Shown: piece after piece, positions 1 through 5,524 of the stretch
Layout of the letters: every line of letters starts with the position of its first letter
Position numbering within the stretch: the stretch's first letter is position 1
DNA from: an uncultured Lachnospiraceae bacterium
Lineage (GTDB): Bacteria; Bacillota; Clostridia; Lachnospirales; Lachnospiraceae
DNA: 7,943 nt
Direction of reading: 5' to 3'
NCBI GenBank assembly: GCA_910585765.1
Contig: CAJUES010000083.1
Span: forward strand, 1 to 7,943
Translations under genes and position numbers: made by a program
The notes under the pieces: model-generated
What the model saw: only the letters and a program-made list of their open reading frames with translations
The model's database searches: none
What the model was told of the DNA's origin: nothing

Positions 1-2
1 CT

Positions 3-620
3 TTTGTCCTGCCCTTAGACCGTGACCGAGCCATCATCACCCTTGTGGACAGCAACTTACAGCGTGAAAATATCCTGCCATCGGAGCGGGCGTTCGCCTA
101 CAAGATGAAATCCGAAGCCATGAAGCGGCAGGGTTTCCGCACGGATTTAACCTCGTCACAAGTTGGGACGAAGTTGCGGACGGACGATAAGGTGGCGCAG
201 GGCTTCGGCGTTGGCAGGATGACCGTGCAGAGATTTATCCGCTTGACGGAGCTGATACCGCCGATTTTGCAGATGGTGGACGAGGGGAAAATCGCCCTTA
301 CGCCTGCGGTGGAGCTGTCCTTTTTGAAGAAAGGCGAGCAGAAAAATCTATTTGCCACGATGGAAAGCGAGGAAGCAACGCCCTCACTCTCACAGGCACA
401 GCGGATGAAAAGCCTAAGCCAGAGCGGGCGGCTTGACATGGATATGATATTTTCCATTATGACCGAGGAAAAGGGAAACCAGAAAGAAACCGTGAAAATT
501 GGCATGGAAAGGTTAAAGAAATACTTCCCGAAAGGAACAACGCCCAAGCAGATGGAGGACACCATTATCAGACTTTTGGAGCGTGAATTGCAGAGGAAAC
601 GTGGCAGGGACAGCCGATAA
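3..620 (+). CDS. ParB/RepB-like partition protein of a conjugative element (5' partial)
   Basis: The frame is open from the window's left edge, so the GTG at 45 is an internal valine and the start lies upstream. The first residues visible (LDRDRAIITLVDSNLQREN) form the end of the ParB/sulfiredoxin-like N-terminal domain; VDSNLQRENILPSE and FAYKMK are hallmark motifs of ParB proteins on Firmicute conjugative elements. A central helix-turn-helix follows (about residues 50-90 of the visible part, with the run VGRMTVQRFIRLTELIP), then a linker and a Lys/Arg-rich C-terminal end likely used for dimerisation. In the family, ParB binds centromere-like sites and works with a ParA ATPase to segregate the excised or plasmid form; the parA gene would be expected upstream. 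The visible part is 205 residues and appears intact. Because the rest of the element is deleted, a present-day role in partition is doubtful. Confidence 0.85.
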   Translation, partial: FVLPLDRDRAIITLVDSNLQRENILPSERAFAYKMKSEAMKRQGFRTDLTSSQVGTKLRTDDKVAQGFGVGRMTVQRFIRLTELIPPILQMVDEGKIALTPAVELSFLKKGEQKNLFATMESEEATPSLSQAQRMKSLSQSGRLDMDMIFSIMTEEKGNQKETVKIGMERLKKYFPKGTTPKQMEDTIIRLLERELQRKRGRDSR

Positions 621-664
621 TTTTCTCTTTTCGGGAGGTAAGTACAGAAAGTTGAGGTAGGAGA

Positions 665-835
665 ATGAATAAAATCCAGTACGAGATTGTAAAGGAAATC
701 GCCGTGTTGTCGGCAAGCGGCAGCGGCTATACAAAGGAAATCAATTTAATCTCATGGAACGGGAAAGAGCCGAAGTATGACATCCGCAGCTTTTCCCCCA
801 ACCGTGAGAAGTGCGGAAAGAACAAAAGAAGCTGA
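665..835 (+). pseudogene. Truncated YdbC/PC4-like ssDNA-binding protein, fused out of frame to recombinase sequence
   Basis: ATG at 665 is preceded by TTGAGGT (652-658) at suitable spacing. The product begins MNKIQYEIVKEIAVLS and contains the conserved run NLISWNGKEPKYDIRSF, recognisable as the YdbC family of small PC4-fold proteins carried next to parB on Firmicute conjugative elements. Family members are usually a little over 70 residues and continue after KCGKG. Here the match ends at about residue 52 (near 817-820), after which the frame enters recombinase-derived DNA and stops at TGA 833-835, giving 56 residues. The last beta strand and C-terminal helix are therefore missing. The truncated product may still be translated but is unlikely to fold normally. 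The family name comes from recall of the motif; the truncation point is inferred. Confidence 0.7.
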
Positions 836-1443
836 ACAAACGTCTTGCGGAGCTTGACAGGCTGTTTTCCTCTCTCTATGAAGATAAGGTCATGGAGCGT
901 ATCACCGAGCGGAATTTCGAGATGATGTCGGGGAAATACCAGAAAGAACAGCTTGAAATCGAAGCGAGATTAAAAGAGGTAACGGAAACTCTCAATGAAA
1001 GCTATGAGAAATCGCAGGGAATCCGTGACTTCCTCTCCCTTATCCGCAACTACCAAGGTTTGAAAGAACTGGACGCAACCGTGGTAAACGCACTGATAGA
1101 CAAGATACTTGTTTCGGAGCGTGAGAAGATGGCAGACGGAACGGTTAGACAGTAAATCAAGATTTACTATAAATTCATCGGCTTTGTCGGTGAATTACAT
1201 ATCACACCCACAAAGCGGTGGACAGCGTTACCCGTTAAACACTGTACGGTGTGCGGTGTTGAATATGTCCCCGGTTCTGGCATATCGAAGTATTGTCCTG
1301 TTTGCGCCAAGAAGATACAGAGGGAGCGTGGGATTGAGGGAAAACGTAGGAGCAGGGAAAGAAAAAGACAGGTATGTATTGAACTGTCCGCAAAAAATGA
1401 CCGACTGAAGCTGGACGATGGCGGAGGGAGCAGGCGGCTATGA
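811..1443 (+). pseudogene. C-terminal fragment of a large serine recombinase, with an in-frame stop
   Basis: From about 817 the frame encodes the coiled-coil and C-terminal parts of a TnpX/TndX-type large serine recombinase, including AELDRLFSSLYEDKV, a long charged helix, and LDATVVNALIDKILVSERE. TAA at 1153-1155 interrupts it directly before IKIYYKFIGFVGELH, yet the same frame continues as good family sequence. It includes a zinc-ribbon with two Cys pairs (Cys codons at 1243, 1252, 1294 and 1303) and the usual basic tail, to TGA 1441-1443. The N-terminal catalytic resolvase domain with the nucleophilic serine, and most of the recombinase domain, are absent. A single substitution of a GAA-type codon to TAA would explain the stop. 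The last 8-12 codons probably read across the insertion junction. There is no start signal of its own; the GTG at 811 belongs to the ydbC-like sequence. Confidence 0.85.
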
Positions 1444-1882
1444 GTATACACTGACGCCGGATTCGGATTCGGACACAGGGGCGGTCGTGGCGGTCGCATC
1501 TGACGAACAGACCTGCACGTACACACCGGAGGACGGCGAGGCGGTGTCCATGACCAACGTGAGGGCGTCAGGACCCGCGGAAACGATGACCATGACCGGC
1601 ACAACGCCGATTCCCGGACAGGAGACGCAGGCGGATATCAAGGGAAGCCTGTATGATGACGGCACAGTGAAAGTAGTCGCATCCGCATTCGGCAGCGAGA
1701 TCGAGCTCGATGCCGGCACATGGAGCATGGGTGACGACGGATATACGGTCACATTTCAGTTTGACAACGCGGGAGAGCTGGTTTCCGGTCTCGGCGAGTC
1801 GGGGGCTGCGCTGCAGTATGTGGCGGCCAGCGAGATGCTCGGCGATATCGACGCGGAGCTGGTGATTGCGATCGCAGAATAA
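1418..1882 (+). pseudogene. C-terminal fragment of an Asp/Gly/Thr-rich, probably exported protein
   Basis: An open frame from 1409 to TAA 1880-1882 gives about 154 residues from the ATG at 1418. That ATG has no purine-rich ribosome site; the bases before it are recombinase-derived, so this is best read as the 3' end of a gene interrupted by the mobile element. I do not recognise the family. The composition is acidic and rich in Gly, Thr, Ser and Ala with almost no Lys/Arg, typical of extracellular beta-rich domains. Two similar stretches, YEYTLTPDSDSDTGAVVAVA and TCTYTPEDGEAVSM, could be decayed or short repeats. The rest (DIKGSLYDDGTVKVVAS, then DAGTWSMGDDGYTVTFQFD) looks like a compact beta domain. 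The N-terminal part, presumably with a signal peptide or lipobox, would lie on the far side of the element. Translation as an independent protein cannot be excluded. Confidence 0.55.
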
Positions 1883-2003
1883 AAACTACATGCCCTGCCT
1901 GCCGTTTGTGCGCCCCCTATACATGGCGCGATTATGCGAAGCTTGATTTTCTTATATTCACTGTTTTTGATCCTTTTCTTTTGAAATTCCTATATAAAAT
2001 GGG

Positions 2004-2032
2004 TTGACATTAGATCTGATATGTGGTATATT
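2004..2032 (+). promoter_or_regulatory. Sigma-A promoter for the membrane protein/Xre pair
   Basis: A perfect -35 TTGACA (2004-2009) is followed after 17 bp by TATATT (2027-2032), with an extended -10 TG one base upstream (2024-2025). Transcription should start near 2039, giving a short leader of about 36 bases before the ATG at 2075. Confidence 0.85.
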
Positions 2033-2062
2033 TGCAACATAAAGTGCGATATGCACCACATA
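2020..2062. promoter_or_regulatory. Candidate operator: inverted repeats flanking the start of transcription
   Basis: TATGTGGT (2020-2027) and ACCACATA (2055-2062) are perfect 8 bp inverted repeats; the left arm overlaps the -10 box and the right arm abuts the ribosome site. Between them GTGC-GATAT-GCAC (2044-2056) is a second small dyad. The placement suits autorepression by the Xre-type regulator encoded two genes downstream. That link is inference; the right arm could also hide the ribosome site in an mRNA hairpin. Confidence 0.5.
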
Positions 2063-2074
2063 GGAGGTCACGTT

Positions 2075-2410
2075 ATGAAAAACAAATATGGATGTATAGG
2101 TTTTGTTTCCTTATTAGGTCTTTGGGGACTATACGCAAATGAACCACTTTTCCTGTCCTTTTTTTCGTTTGTTATATTTTTCAGTTATTTTTGGGTGACG
2201 CCAGACGAGATGTTTGTCGATACCTTAAAAAAATGTGCCACTATTGCGTTTTTTTCAGATATCACCATAACAGTGATTGCAGCTTTTGCATTTTCGTATT
2301 TCAAACTCAGCAGCAATCCATTAGCTGGTGGCGCTACCCTGGGATTTGGTATTTCAATAGCTATCTTTGCTTTGATGAGTTTCTTTTTTGACTTGAAAGA
2401 AAGGAGCTGA
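2075..2410 (+). CDS. Small four-helix membrane protein, DUF3796-like
   Basis: The start is fixed by AGGAGGT at 2062-2068, six bases before ATG 2075; an upstream in-frame ATG at 2021 lies inside the promoter and is not used. The 111-residue product is very hydrophobic, with four probable membrane segments at about residues 7-22, 25-42, 56-77 and 84-105, and a charged KERS tail. The opening MKNKYGCIGFVSLLGLWGL and the VTPDEMFVDTLKK stretch between helices 2 and 3 resemble the DUF3796 family of uncharacterised Firmicute membrane proteins, which are often paired with a short Xre regulator. The next gene here is exactly that, eight bases downstream. Function is unknown. By analogy with other membrane protein/Xre pairs it may be a membrane stress or peptide-sensing partner, but nothing in the sequence shows this. 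Confidence 0.75.
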   Translation: MKNKYGCIGFVSLLGLWGLYANEPLFLSFFSFVIFFSYFWVTPDEMFVDTLKKCATIAFFSDITITVIAAFAFSYFKLSSNPLAGGATLGFGISIAIFALMSFFFDLKERS

Positions 2411-2418
2411 ACAAAAGC

Positions 2419-2616
2419 GTGATTAGAAATAGGATAAAAGAATATCGTGCAAAATTTGATATGAAACAAGAAGAACTTGCAGCCAGGGTAGGCGTACGCA
2501 GAGAAACTATCAGCAATTTGGAAAAAGGAAAATATAATCCATCTTTAGTATTAGCATGGAATATTGCTAAGGTATTCAACGTACCTATCGAAAAGGTTTT
2601 TACAGTCGAAAATTGA
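2419..2616 (+). CDS. Short Xre-family helix-turn-helix transcriptional regulator
   Basis: A 65-residue protein consists almost entirely of one HTH_3/Cro-C1 domain: NRIKEYRAKFDMKQEELAA, then the recognition part VGVRRETISNLEKGKYNPS (about residues 24-42), then the helix LAWNIAKVFNVPIEKVF. It has no ligand or dimerisation domain. The closest recall is the YozG-like group of minimal regulators. GTG 2419 is the probable start; AAGGAG at 2401-2406 lies 12 bases upstream, rather far, so translation may depend on coupling to the preceding gene, which ends eight bases before. The pair is therefore one operon from the 2004 promoter. It is likely to bind the inverted repeats around that promoter as an autoregulator, by analogy with such pairs. 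The regulator assignment is secure; the target is inferred. Confidence 0.9.
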   Translation: MIRNRIKEYRAKFDMKQEELAARVGVRRETISNLEKGKYNPSLVLAWNIAKVFNVPIEKVFTVEN

Positions 2617-2626
2617 GGTGATATTT

Positions 2627-2761
2627 ATGCCCATGAGCAACTGGATACGATGTCCGAAATGCGATAACAAAACGCGTCAAAAATCAGGGAGTCAGATGTA
2701 TGGCAGAACAGGAAACAATTTTTGGCAGATGGGCAAAAGAACGTGGCATTATGGAATCTGA
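2627..2761 (+). pseudogene. Cysteine-rich KTR-type protein, N-terminal stub
   Basis: ATG 2627 follows TGAGGTG (2614-2620), whose TGA is also the stop of the regulator, so the two are tightly linked. The first residues, NWIRCPKCDNKTR, match the start of the cysteine-rich KTR domain proteins found on Firmicute conjugative transposons, which begin with WIRCP.C..KTR and carry a second CxxC pair farther on. After KTR the resemblance stops. The frame then runs through the ribosome site and start of the next gene, out of phase with it, and ends at TGA 2759-2761. It has no second cysteine pair, so a zinc-binding fold is unlikely. It is best read as a deletion remnant joined to the following gene; a genuine 44-residue peptide is less likely. 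Confidence 0.5.
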
Positions 2762-2931
2762 AATGAAGGAAATCATTTCAGAGAGGATAAGACAAGGGAT
2801 GAATGACCCTGATCCGGGAAACAGACTCAGTGGAGAGCAATACCAACACTAGAAGAATGGCTAAATATGTAGTTGAGAAACTGAAAGAAGACGGAAGGGT
2901 CGATTTACTGCAATGGCATTCAGAATGGTAA
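2700..2931 (+). pseudogene. Small charged protein broken by two frameshifts (Spo0A C-terminal-like group possible)
   Basis: ATG 2700 has AGGGAG (2686-2691) eight bases upstream and begins MAEQETIFGRWAKERGIMES, continuing as a charged helix through SERIRQGMNDPDP. That frame ends at TAG 2850-2852. From about 2816 the frame one base back reads GKQTQWRAIPTLEEWLN, up to TAG 2870. From about 2863 a further frame one base back reads KYVVEKLKEDGRVDLLQW and ends at TAA 2929-2931. Joined, the pieces make one plausible protein of about 77 residues, so two independent one-base losses (or equivalents), near 2814-2818 and 2861-2866, are inferred. The arrangement of charged helix, DPDP, QW..IPT, and a final EKLK..GR helix recalls small element-borne proteins annotated as Spo0A C-terminal-domain-like. 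That name is weakly supported; the broken state is well supported. Confidence 0.6.
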
Positions 2932-3104
2932 TTTGCAGTAGCGGACTGCAGATTGTTAAAATGGGGCAGATAAGCGAAAATGCGTCCTGATTTATACGAA
3001 TGAGAAAAAATTTTCCTGTTATGGCATGGCAGTTATCGCAGGTATATCCTTGCTCATTTCATGCCTGCGGATGAATACAGAGCATGTTTTTCTCTGCGTA
3101 CTTA
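2932..3104. other. Non-coding stretch between the broken gene and the first repeat
   Basis: No reading frame of convincing length with a ribosome site, and no terminator hairpin with a T-run, is visible here. A short dyad, TGCAGT/CTGCA, lies just after the stop of the preceding pseudogene. The stretch probably consists of decayed accessory DNA. Confidence 0.4.
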
Positions 3105-3247
3105 GGAACTGTCAATAAATAACTCATCAATTTGACTTGTCTAAATGTCCATCTGCTGCATCAGATACCCGCTACGCCTGCGATTATCTTCTTTGCAGCT
3201 GAACATTTATACAGCGTCAAATTAACACGTTATTTATTTGCAATTCC
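3105..3247. repeat. MITE-like inverted-repeat element, copy 1
   Basis: This 143 bp unit begins GGAACTGTCAATAAATAAC and ends with the near-reverse-complement GTTATTTATTTGCAATTCC. The terminal inverted repeats are 32 bp (3105-3136 and 3216-3247), pairing at 25 of 32 positions. Imperfect pairing continues inward (TTGTCTAAATGTCCATCTGC against CAGCTGAACATTTATACAG), so the whole unit can fold as one long hairpin. It has no coding capacity. A diverged second copy lies at 7545-7689 in the same orientation. No clear target-site duplication is visible. Size, long terminal inverted repeats and lack of genes fit a miniature inverted-repeat element mobilised in trans, or a dispersed structured repeat. Confidence 0.8.
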
Positions 3248-3262
3248 CCACAATGATACGCG

Positions 3263-3276
3263 GGAACGGCTGTTCC
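3263..3276. repeat. Short inverted repeat GGAAC-N4-GTTCC
   Basis: A perfect 5 bp dyad with a 4-base spacer lies directly before TATAAA (3280-3285). It could be a small operator or hairpin in the leader of the tiny frame at 3310; no matching -35 box is clear, so this is weak. Confidence 0.25.
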
Positions 3277-3309
3277 TTTATAAAGGGCACAAGCGGCGGG
3301 GGAGGAAAC

Positions 3310-3423
3310 ATGATGGAGAGGATCGGTGCACGTTTTTATATTTTGCGAATGTATGTTTGTATTTCTGCCCGGCCGCAGTGCGGTTCAGCCATTTTTTGCG
3401 GGAAAAATGTGCTGACCGCTTGA
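3310..3423 (+). CDS. Possible 37-residue peptide of unknown function
   Basis: A very strong ribosome site, GGGGGAGG (3298-3305), lies four bases before ATG 3310 and seven before a second ATG at 3313. The frame ends at TGA 3421-3423, giving MMERIGARFYILRMYVCISA then RPQCGSAIFCGKNVLTA. It has three cysteines and a mildly hydrophobic centre (about residues 9-19), not long enough for a confident membrane segment. No family is recognised, codon use is not distinctive, and no good promoter is seen. The only real support is the ribosome site, so this may be chance in otherwise non-coding DNA between the repeat and the operon. Confidence 0.2.
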   Translation: MMERIGARFYILRMYVCISARPQCGSAIFCGKNVLTA

Positions 3424-3450
3424 TTCTTTTCCAATATGTACCGATATAAC
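3420..3450 (+). promoter_or_regulatory. Possible promoter for the three-gene operon
   Basis: TTGATT (3420-3425) and TATAAC (3445-3450) are separated by 19 bp, longer than the ideal 17. It is the best candidate between the repeat and the operon start at 3526 and would give a leader of roughly 70 bases. Confidence 0.3.
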
Positions 3451-3525
3451 ATGTAGAGAATCATACTGTCGTGTGATTATGGAAACTTATTTCATTTGTT
3501 AAACGGGAAAGTGAAGGGGTTAAGT

Positions 3526-4098
3526 ATGAATATTTCAATGGCGAACAGTCCGCTCTCGGTACTGACACAGCATTACGGCATGGGATTGAAGAGCACAGAG
3601 GAAAAGATCGAGAGATTCCAGAAGGCGCAGTCGCAGATCGACTTTTTTGAGGGGAAGAAGGCTGAACTCAAAAATAAGCAGTGTGCGTCGCTTGACGAGA
3701 TCGCGCAGAAGCTGGAACTGTTCAATAATTATAATAATCAGATCGATGCGGTCAAGAAACAGTTCAATAACGAGCAGGTGATGCACTGTATGGACGAGGC
3801 ACAGGAGCTCGGGGAGAAGATCGCCGAGGCTGCCGAGGAGCTCGAACCCAAGACTGCAGAGGAGCGGTGTGAGGAGATCGCTGAGGAAGCGCTCGGTATC
3901 GAGGACGACGGTGGTATCCTTGACGAACTGCTTGAGGACATGCCGGAGGAGCTGCAGGAGACGCTCGACGAGATGCTCACGGACAGTGCGGCACTCAAGG
4001 AGGAACTTGACGAAGAACTGCCGGAAATCATTGAGCAGGAGCGGATCACCCGGATGCATCTCGAGAATCAGTACACACCGATCGATATCAAGGCATAG
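3526..4098 (+). CDS. Acidic coiled-coil protein of unknown function, first gene of operon
   Basis: AAGGGG (3514-3519) sits six bases before ATG 3526; a TTG farther upstream (3496) has no ribosome site. The 190-residue product starts with a short Ser/Asn-containing segment (MNISMANSPLSVLTQHYGMG), then a charged helix (LKSTEEKIERFQKAQSQIDF), a helical middle part (about residues 40-110, with the asparagine run NNYNN), and a strongly acidic C-terminal half rich in Glu/Asp/Leu (about residues 115-180). It has no signal peptide, membrane segment or catalytic motif. I recall similar leaderless proteins beside DUF6033 genes in Lachnospiraceae, but know no function for them. The next gene starts 13 bases after the stop, so they are co-transcribed. 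The shape suits a scaffold, chaperone or structural partner; this is inference only. Confidence 0.8.
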   Translation: MNISMANSPLSVLTQHYGMGLKSTEEKIERFQKAQSQIDFFEGKKAELKNKQCASLDEIAQKLELFNNYNNQIDAVKKQFNNEQVMHCMDEAQELGEKIAEAAEELEPKTAEERCEEIAEEALGIEDDGGILDELLEDMPEELQETLDEMLTDSAALKEELDEELPEIIEQERITRMHLENQYTPIDIKA

Positions 4099-4111
4099 GG
4101 TAAGCGGATGC

Positions 4112-4573
4112 ATGCTGAAGGAGGAACAGAGGGATTCGGAGGTCAGATACAAAAATCCGCATCAATACGAGAGATATGTCACGAAACACTTTGAGTGTAT
4201 GAGGGCAGACGGATATCAGGTAAAGATCAGTGAGCGGCTGTATTACAGGGCGACGAAGGACAGGAAGATCGAGCAGTGGCTTGAGGATAATCTGACCATG
4301 CTGCCATATTGTATGAAAAGCCTGAGTGATCTGGTCCTCGTCACGGGGGGACAGATCGTGAGTTGTATCTGTCATATGAATAATTATAATAATATCAGTA
4401 CCGAGATCTGTGCGACAGACCGGTTTAGCCAGGGGAAACGGTCGGAGGGCAGGACGGCGAACCGATCCGTCATCAGGACAACAACGGTCAGCGAGATCGA
4501 GGAGCAGGTGAGATACAACAGTATATTTTGGACACCCGAGGCGGAGAGCGCAGGCTTTAAGGCGAAGGCGTAA
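4112..4573 (+). CDS. Unrecognised 153-residue protein, second gene of operon
   Basis: The chosen start is ATG 4112 (MLKEEQRDSEVRYKNPHQYE), 13 bases after the previous stop. The frame is open much farther upstream, but that part overlaps the first gene and is Arg/Ser-rich read-through. The ribosome site is weak (AGGG at 4097-4100, 11 bases away), which suggests translational coupling. The product is soluble. An N-terminal part of about 75 residues holds YKNPHQYERYVTKHFECM and KIEQWLEDNLTMLPYCM. A middle stretch, LSDLVLVTGGQIVSCICHMN, is likely beta structure. The C-terminal tail is charged, and Ser/Thr/Arg-rich in its first part. It has no membrane segment or known catalytic motif. The closest idea is a small alpha/beta binding protein. 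Its fixed position between the coiled-coil and DUF6033-like genes argues for a shared task. Confidence 0.75.
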   Translation: MLKEEQRDSEVRYKNPHQYERYVTKHFECMRADGYQVKISERLYYRATKDRKIEQWLEDNLTMLPYCMKSLSDLVLVTGGQIVSCICHMNNYNNISTEICATDRFSQGKRSEGRTANRSVIRTTTVSEIEEQVRYNSIFWTPEAESAGFKAKA

Positions 4574-4665
4574 AAAATATAGAAACATTTGATGACACAA
4601 TTTCACGAAACAACGGTACAGGCTGAAATGGATTTTAGCCACACGAAATCAGGGAGGGATGAATT

Positions 4666-5502
4666 ATGAGTACCATTTCTGCGGGGACGCCCGCTGTTGC
4701 AGAGAGCATCGCCGCTCACTACAACACGTCAAAGACGAGCAAAAAGACTGAGGAGAAGACAGAAGATCTCGCAGTCACAAAGAACGAGGGATCCAAGGAC
4801 ACTGTGAAAAAGACAAAAGTCAGTGGCAGGACGATCGGGAGTCCGGAATTGACCGAGAAGGCAGCAAAGTACTACGAGGAATTGAAGAAGAAGTATGGCA
4901 ATCTGGACTTTATCCTCGTGAGCAAAGACCAGAAGGAATATGCCAAGGCAAACGCTTCAAAATATTCCAATACGAGCAAGATGGTCGTTCTGATCGATGA
5001 GGAAAAGATCGAGCGCATGGCGGAGGATGAGAAATTCCGCAAGCAGTATGAGGGCATCATTTCACAGGGCGCGAGCGGGCTGAACCAGTTGAAGAGCAAG
5101 CTTGCCAATATGGGATTGAATGTGAAGAGCTGCGGCATGAATGTGTATGACAATGGCGCGACATCGTTCTTTGCAACGATGGATCAGTCGTTCAAGTCAC
5201 AGAACAAGACTGCGCAGGAGCGGCTTGCCAGGAAGAAAGCTGCAAAGAAGGCAGAGGAGAAGAAGGCTGCAAAGAAAGCAGAAGAGAAGAAGCAGCAGGA
5301 GAAGCTCGAGGAAGGCAGGATGGAGCGCAAGGAGATCCGGGAGGAATTCTACGAGAGTGACGGGGAGGGCGAAGTGACCTTCACAGCGGACACGATCGAG
5401 GATCTGATCAGCCAGATTGAGAATGCGGACTATCTCATAAGAAGGGATATCCGGTCAAGCTTTGAGCGGCAGGTCGGACAGAAGTTCGATTCTGCGATTT
5501 GA
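4666..5502 (+). CDS. DUF6033-family-like protein, third gene of operon
   Basis: AGGGAGG (4651-4657) is eight bases before ATG 4666. The 278-residue product opens with a low-complexity Ser/Thr/Lys region (about residues 1-48). A folded core (about 55-180) follows, with the run LTEKAAKYYEELKKKYGNLD, FILVSKDQKEYAKANASKYS, and NVYDNGATSFFATMDQS. Next come a Lys/Ala/Glu helical tract with a tandem repeat KKAAKKAEE (about 190-207) and a C-terminal segment (FTADTIEDLISQIENADYL) ending in KFDSAI. The order of YEELKKKYGN core, NGATSFFA strand, Lys-rich helix, IEDLI and a terminal KFD.SI-like motif matches my recall of DUF6033 proteins from Lachnospiraceae. Their function is unknown. There is no signal peptide or membrane helix. 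A 92-base gap after gene two holds no terminator, so it is probably in the same operon. Confidence 0.75.
   Translation: MSTISAGTPAVAESIAAHYNTSKTSKKTEEKTEDLAVTKNEGSKDTVKKTKVSGRTIGSPELTEKAAKYYEELKKKYGNLDFILVSKDQKEYAKANASKYSNTSKMVVLIDEEKIERMAEDEKFRKQYEGIISQGASGLNQLKSKLANMGLNVKSCGMNVYDNGATSFFATMDQSFKSQNKTAQERLARKKAAKKAEEKKAAKKAEEKKQQEKLEEGRMERKEIREEFYESDGEGEVTFTADTIEDLISQIENADYLIRRDIRSSFERQVGQKFDSAI
5233..5286 (+). repeat. 27 bp coding tandem repeat (two units, KKAAKKAEE)
   Basis: Units 5233-5259 and 5260-5286 encode identical nonapeptides with a few synonymous differences, and a partial third unit (KKQQE) follows. The repeat keeps frame, so copy-number change would lengthen or shorten the Lys/Ala/Glu helix of the DUF6033-like protein. 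Confidence 0.85.
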
Positions 5503-5524
5503 CGGTTGTCTCGGACAAAGCATG

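Larger units (their letters stand above)
1..1417 (+). mobile_element. Right-hand remnant of an integrative conjugative element
   Basis: Three pieces typical of Firmicute conjugative transposons lie in the same orientation: a ParB-like partition protein, a YdbC/PC4-like protein and a large serine recombinase C-terminus. In intact elements many kilobases of replication, relaxase and mating genes separate the ydbC-like gene from the recombinase. Here the ydbC-like reading is cut after about 50 codons and the recombinase tail follows immediately, so an internal deletion is inferred. The right edge is placed near 1405-1420, where recombinase-like sequence gives way to an unrelated open frame with different composition. 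The left end lies outside the window. The recombinase is headless and carries a stop, so the remnant should be unable to excise on its own. Confidence 0.7.

Noticed and set aside
1167..1604. Minus-strand frame across the recombinase tail and host fragment
   Set aside because: It is a Pro/Ser/Arg-rich shadow spanning the inferred insertion junction, which a real gene would not do.
1910..1929. GCGCC-N10-GGCGC hairpin after the host-gene fragment as a terminator
   Set aside because: The stem is only 5 bp and no T-run follows closely; too weak to call.
2021..2074. ATG 2021 as an earlier start for the membrane protein
   Set aside because: It lies within the promoter spacer and -10 region, while ATG 2075 has a perfect ribosome site.
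3869..4111. Upstream extension of the second operon gene into the first
   Set aside because: The extra residues are an Arg/Ser-rich out-of-frame reading of the acidic gene; ATG 4112 gives a coherent protein.
3535..4152. Long minus-strand frame (about 205 codons) opposite the first operon gene
   Set aside because: It lies wholly against a better-supported plus-strand gene, is Leu-rich as expected from the complement of Glu/Asp codons, and lacks a ribosome site.
4088..4642. Minus-strand frame of about 184 codons opposite the second operon gene
   Set aside because: The plus strand has operon context and sensible protein composition; the minus reading has no family resemblance or start signal.
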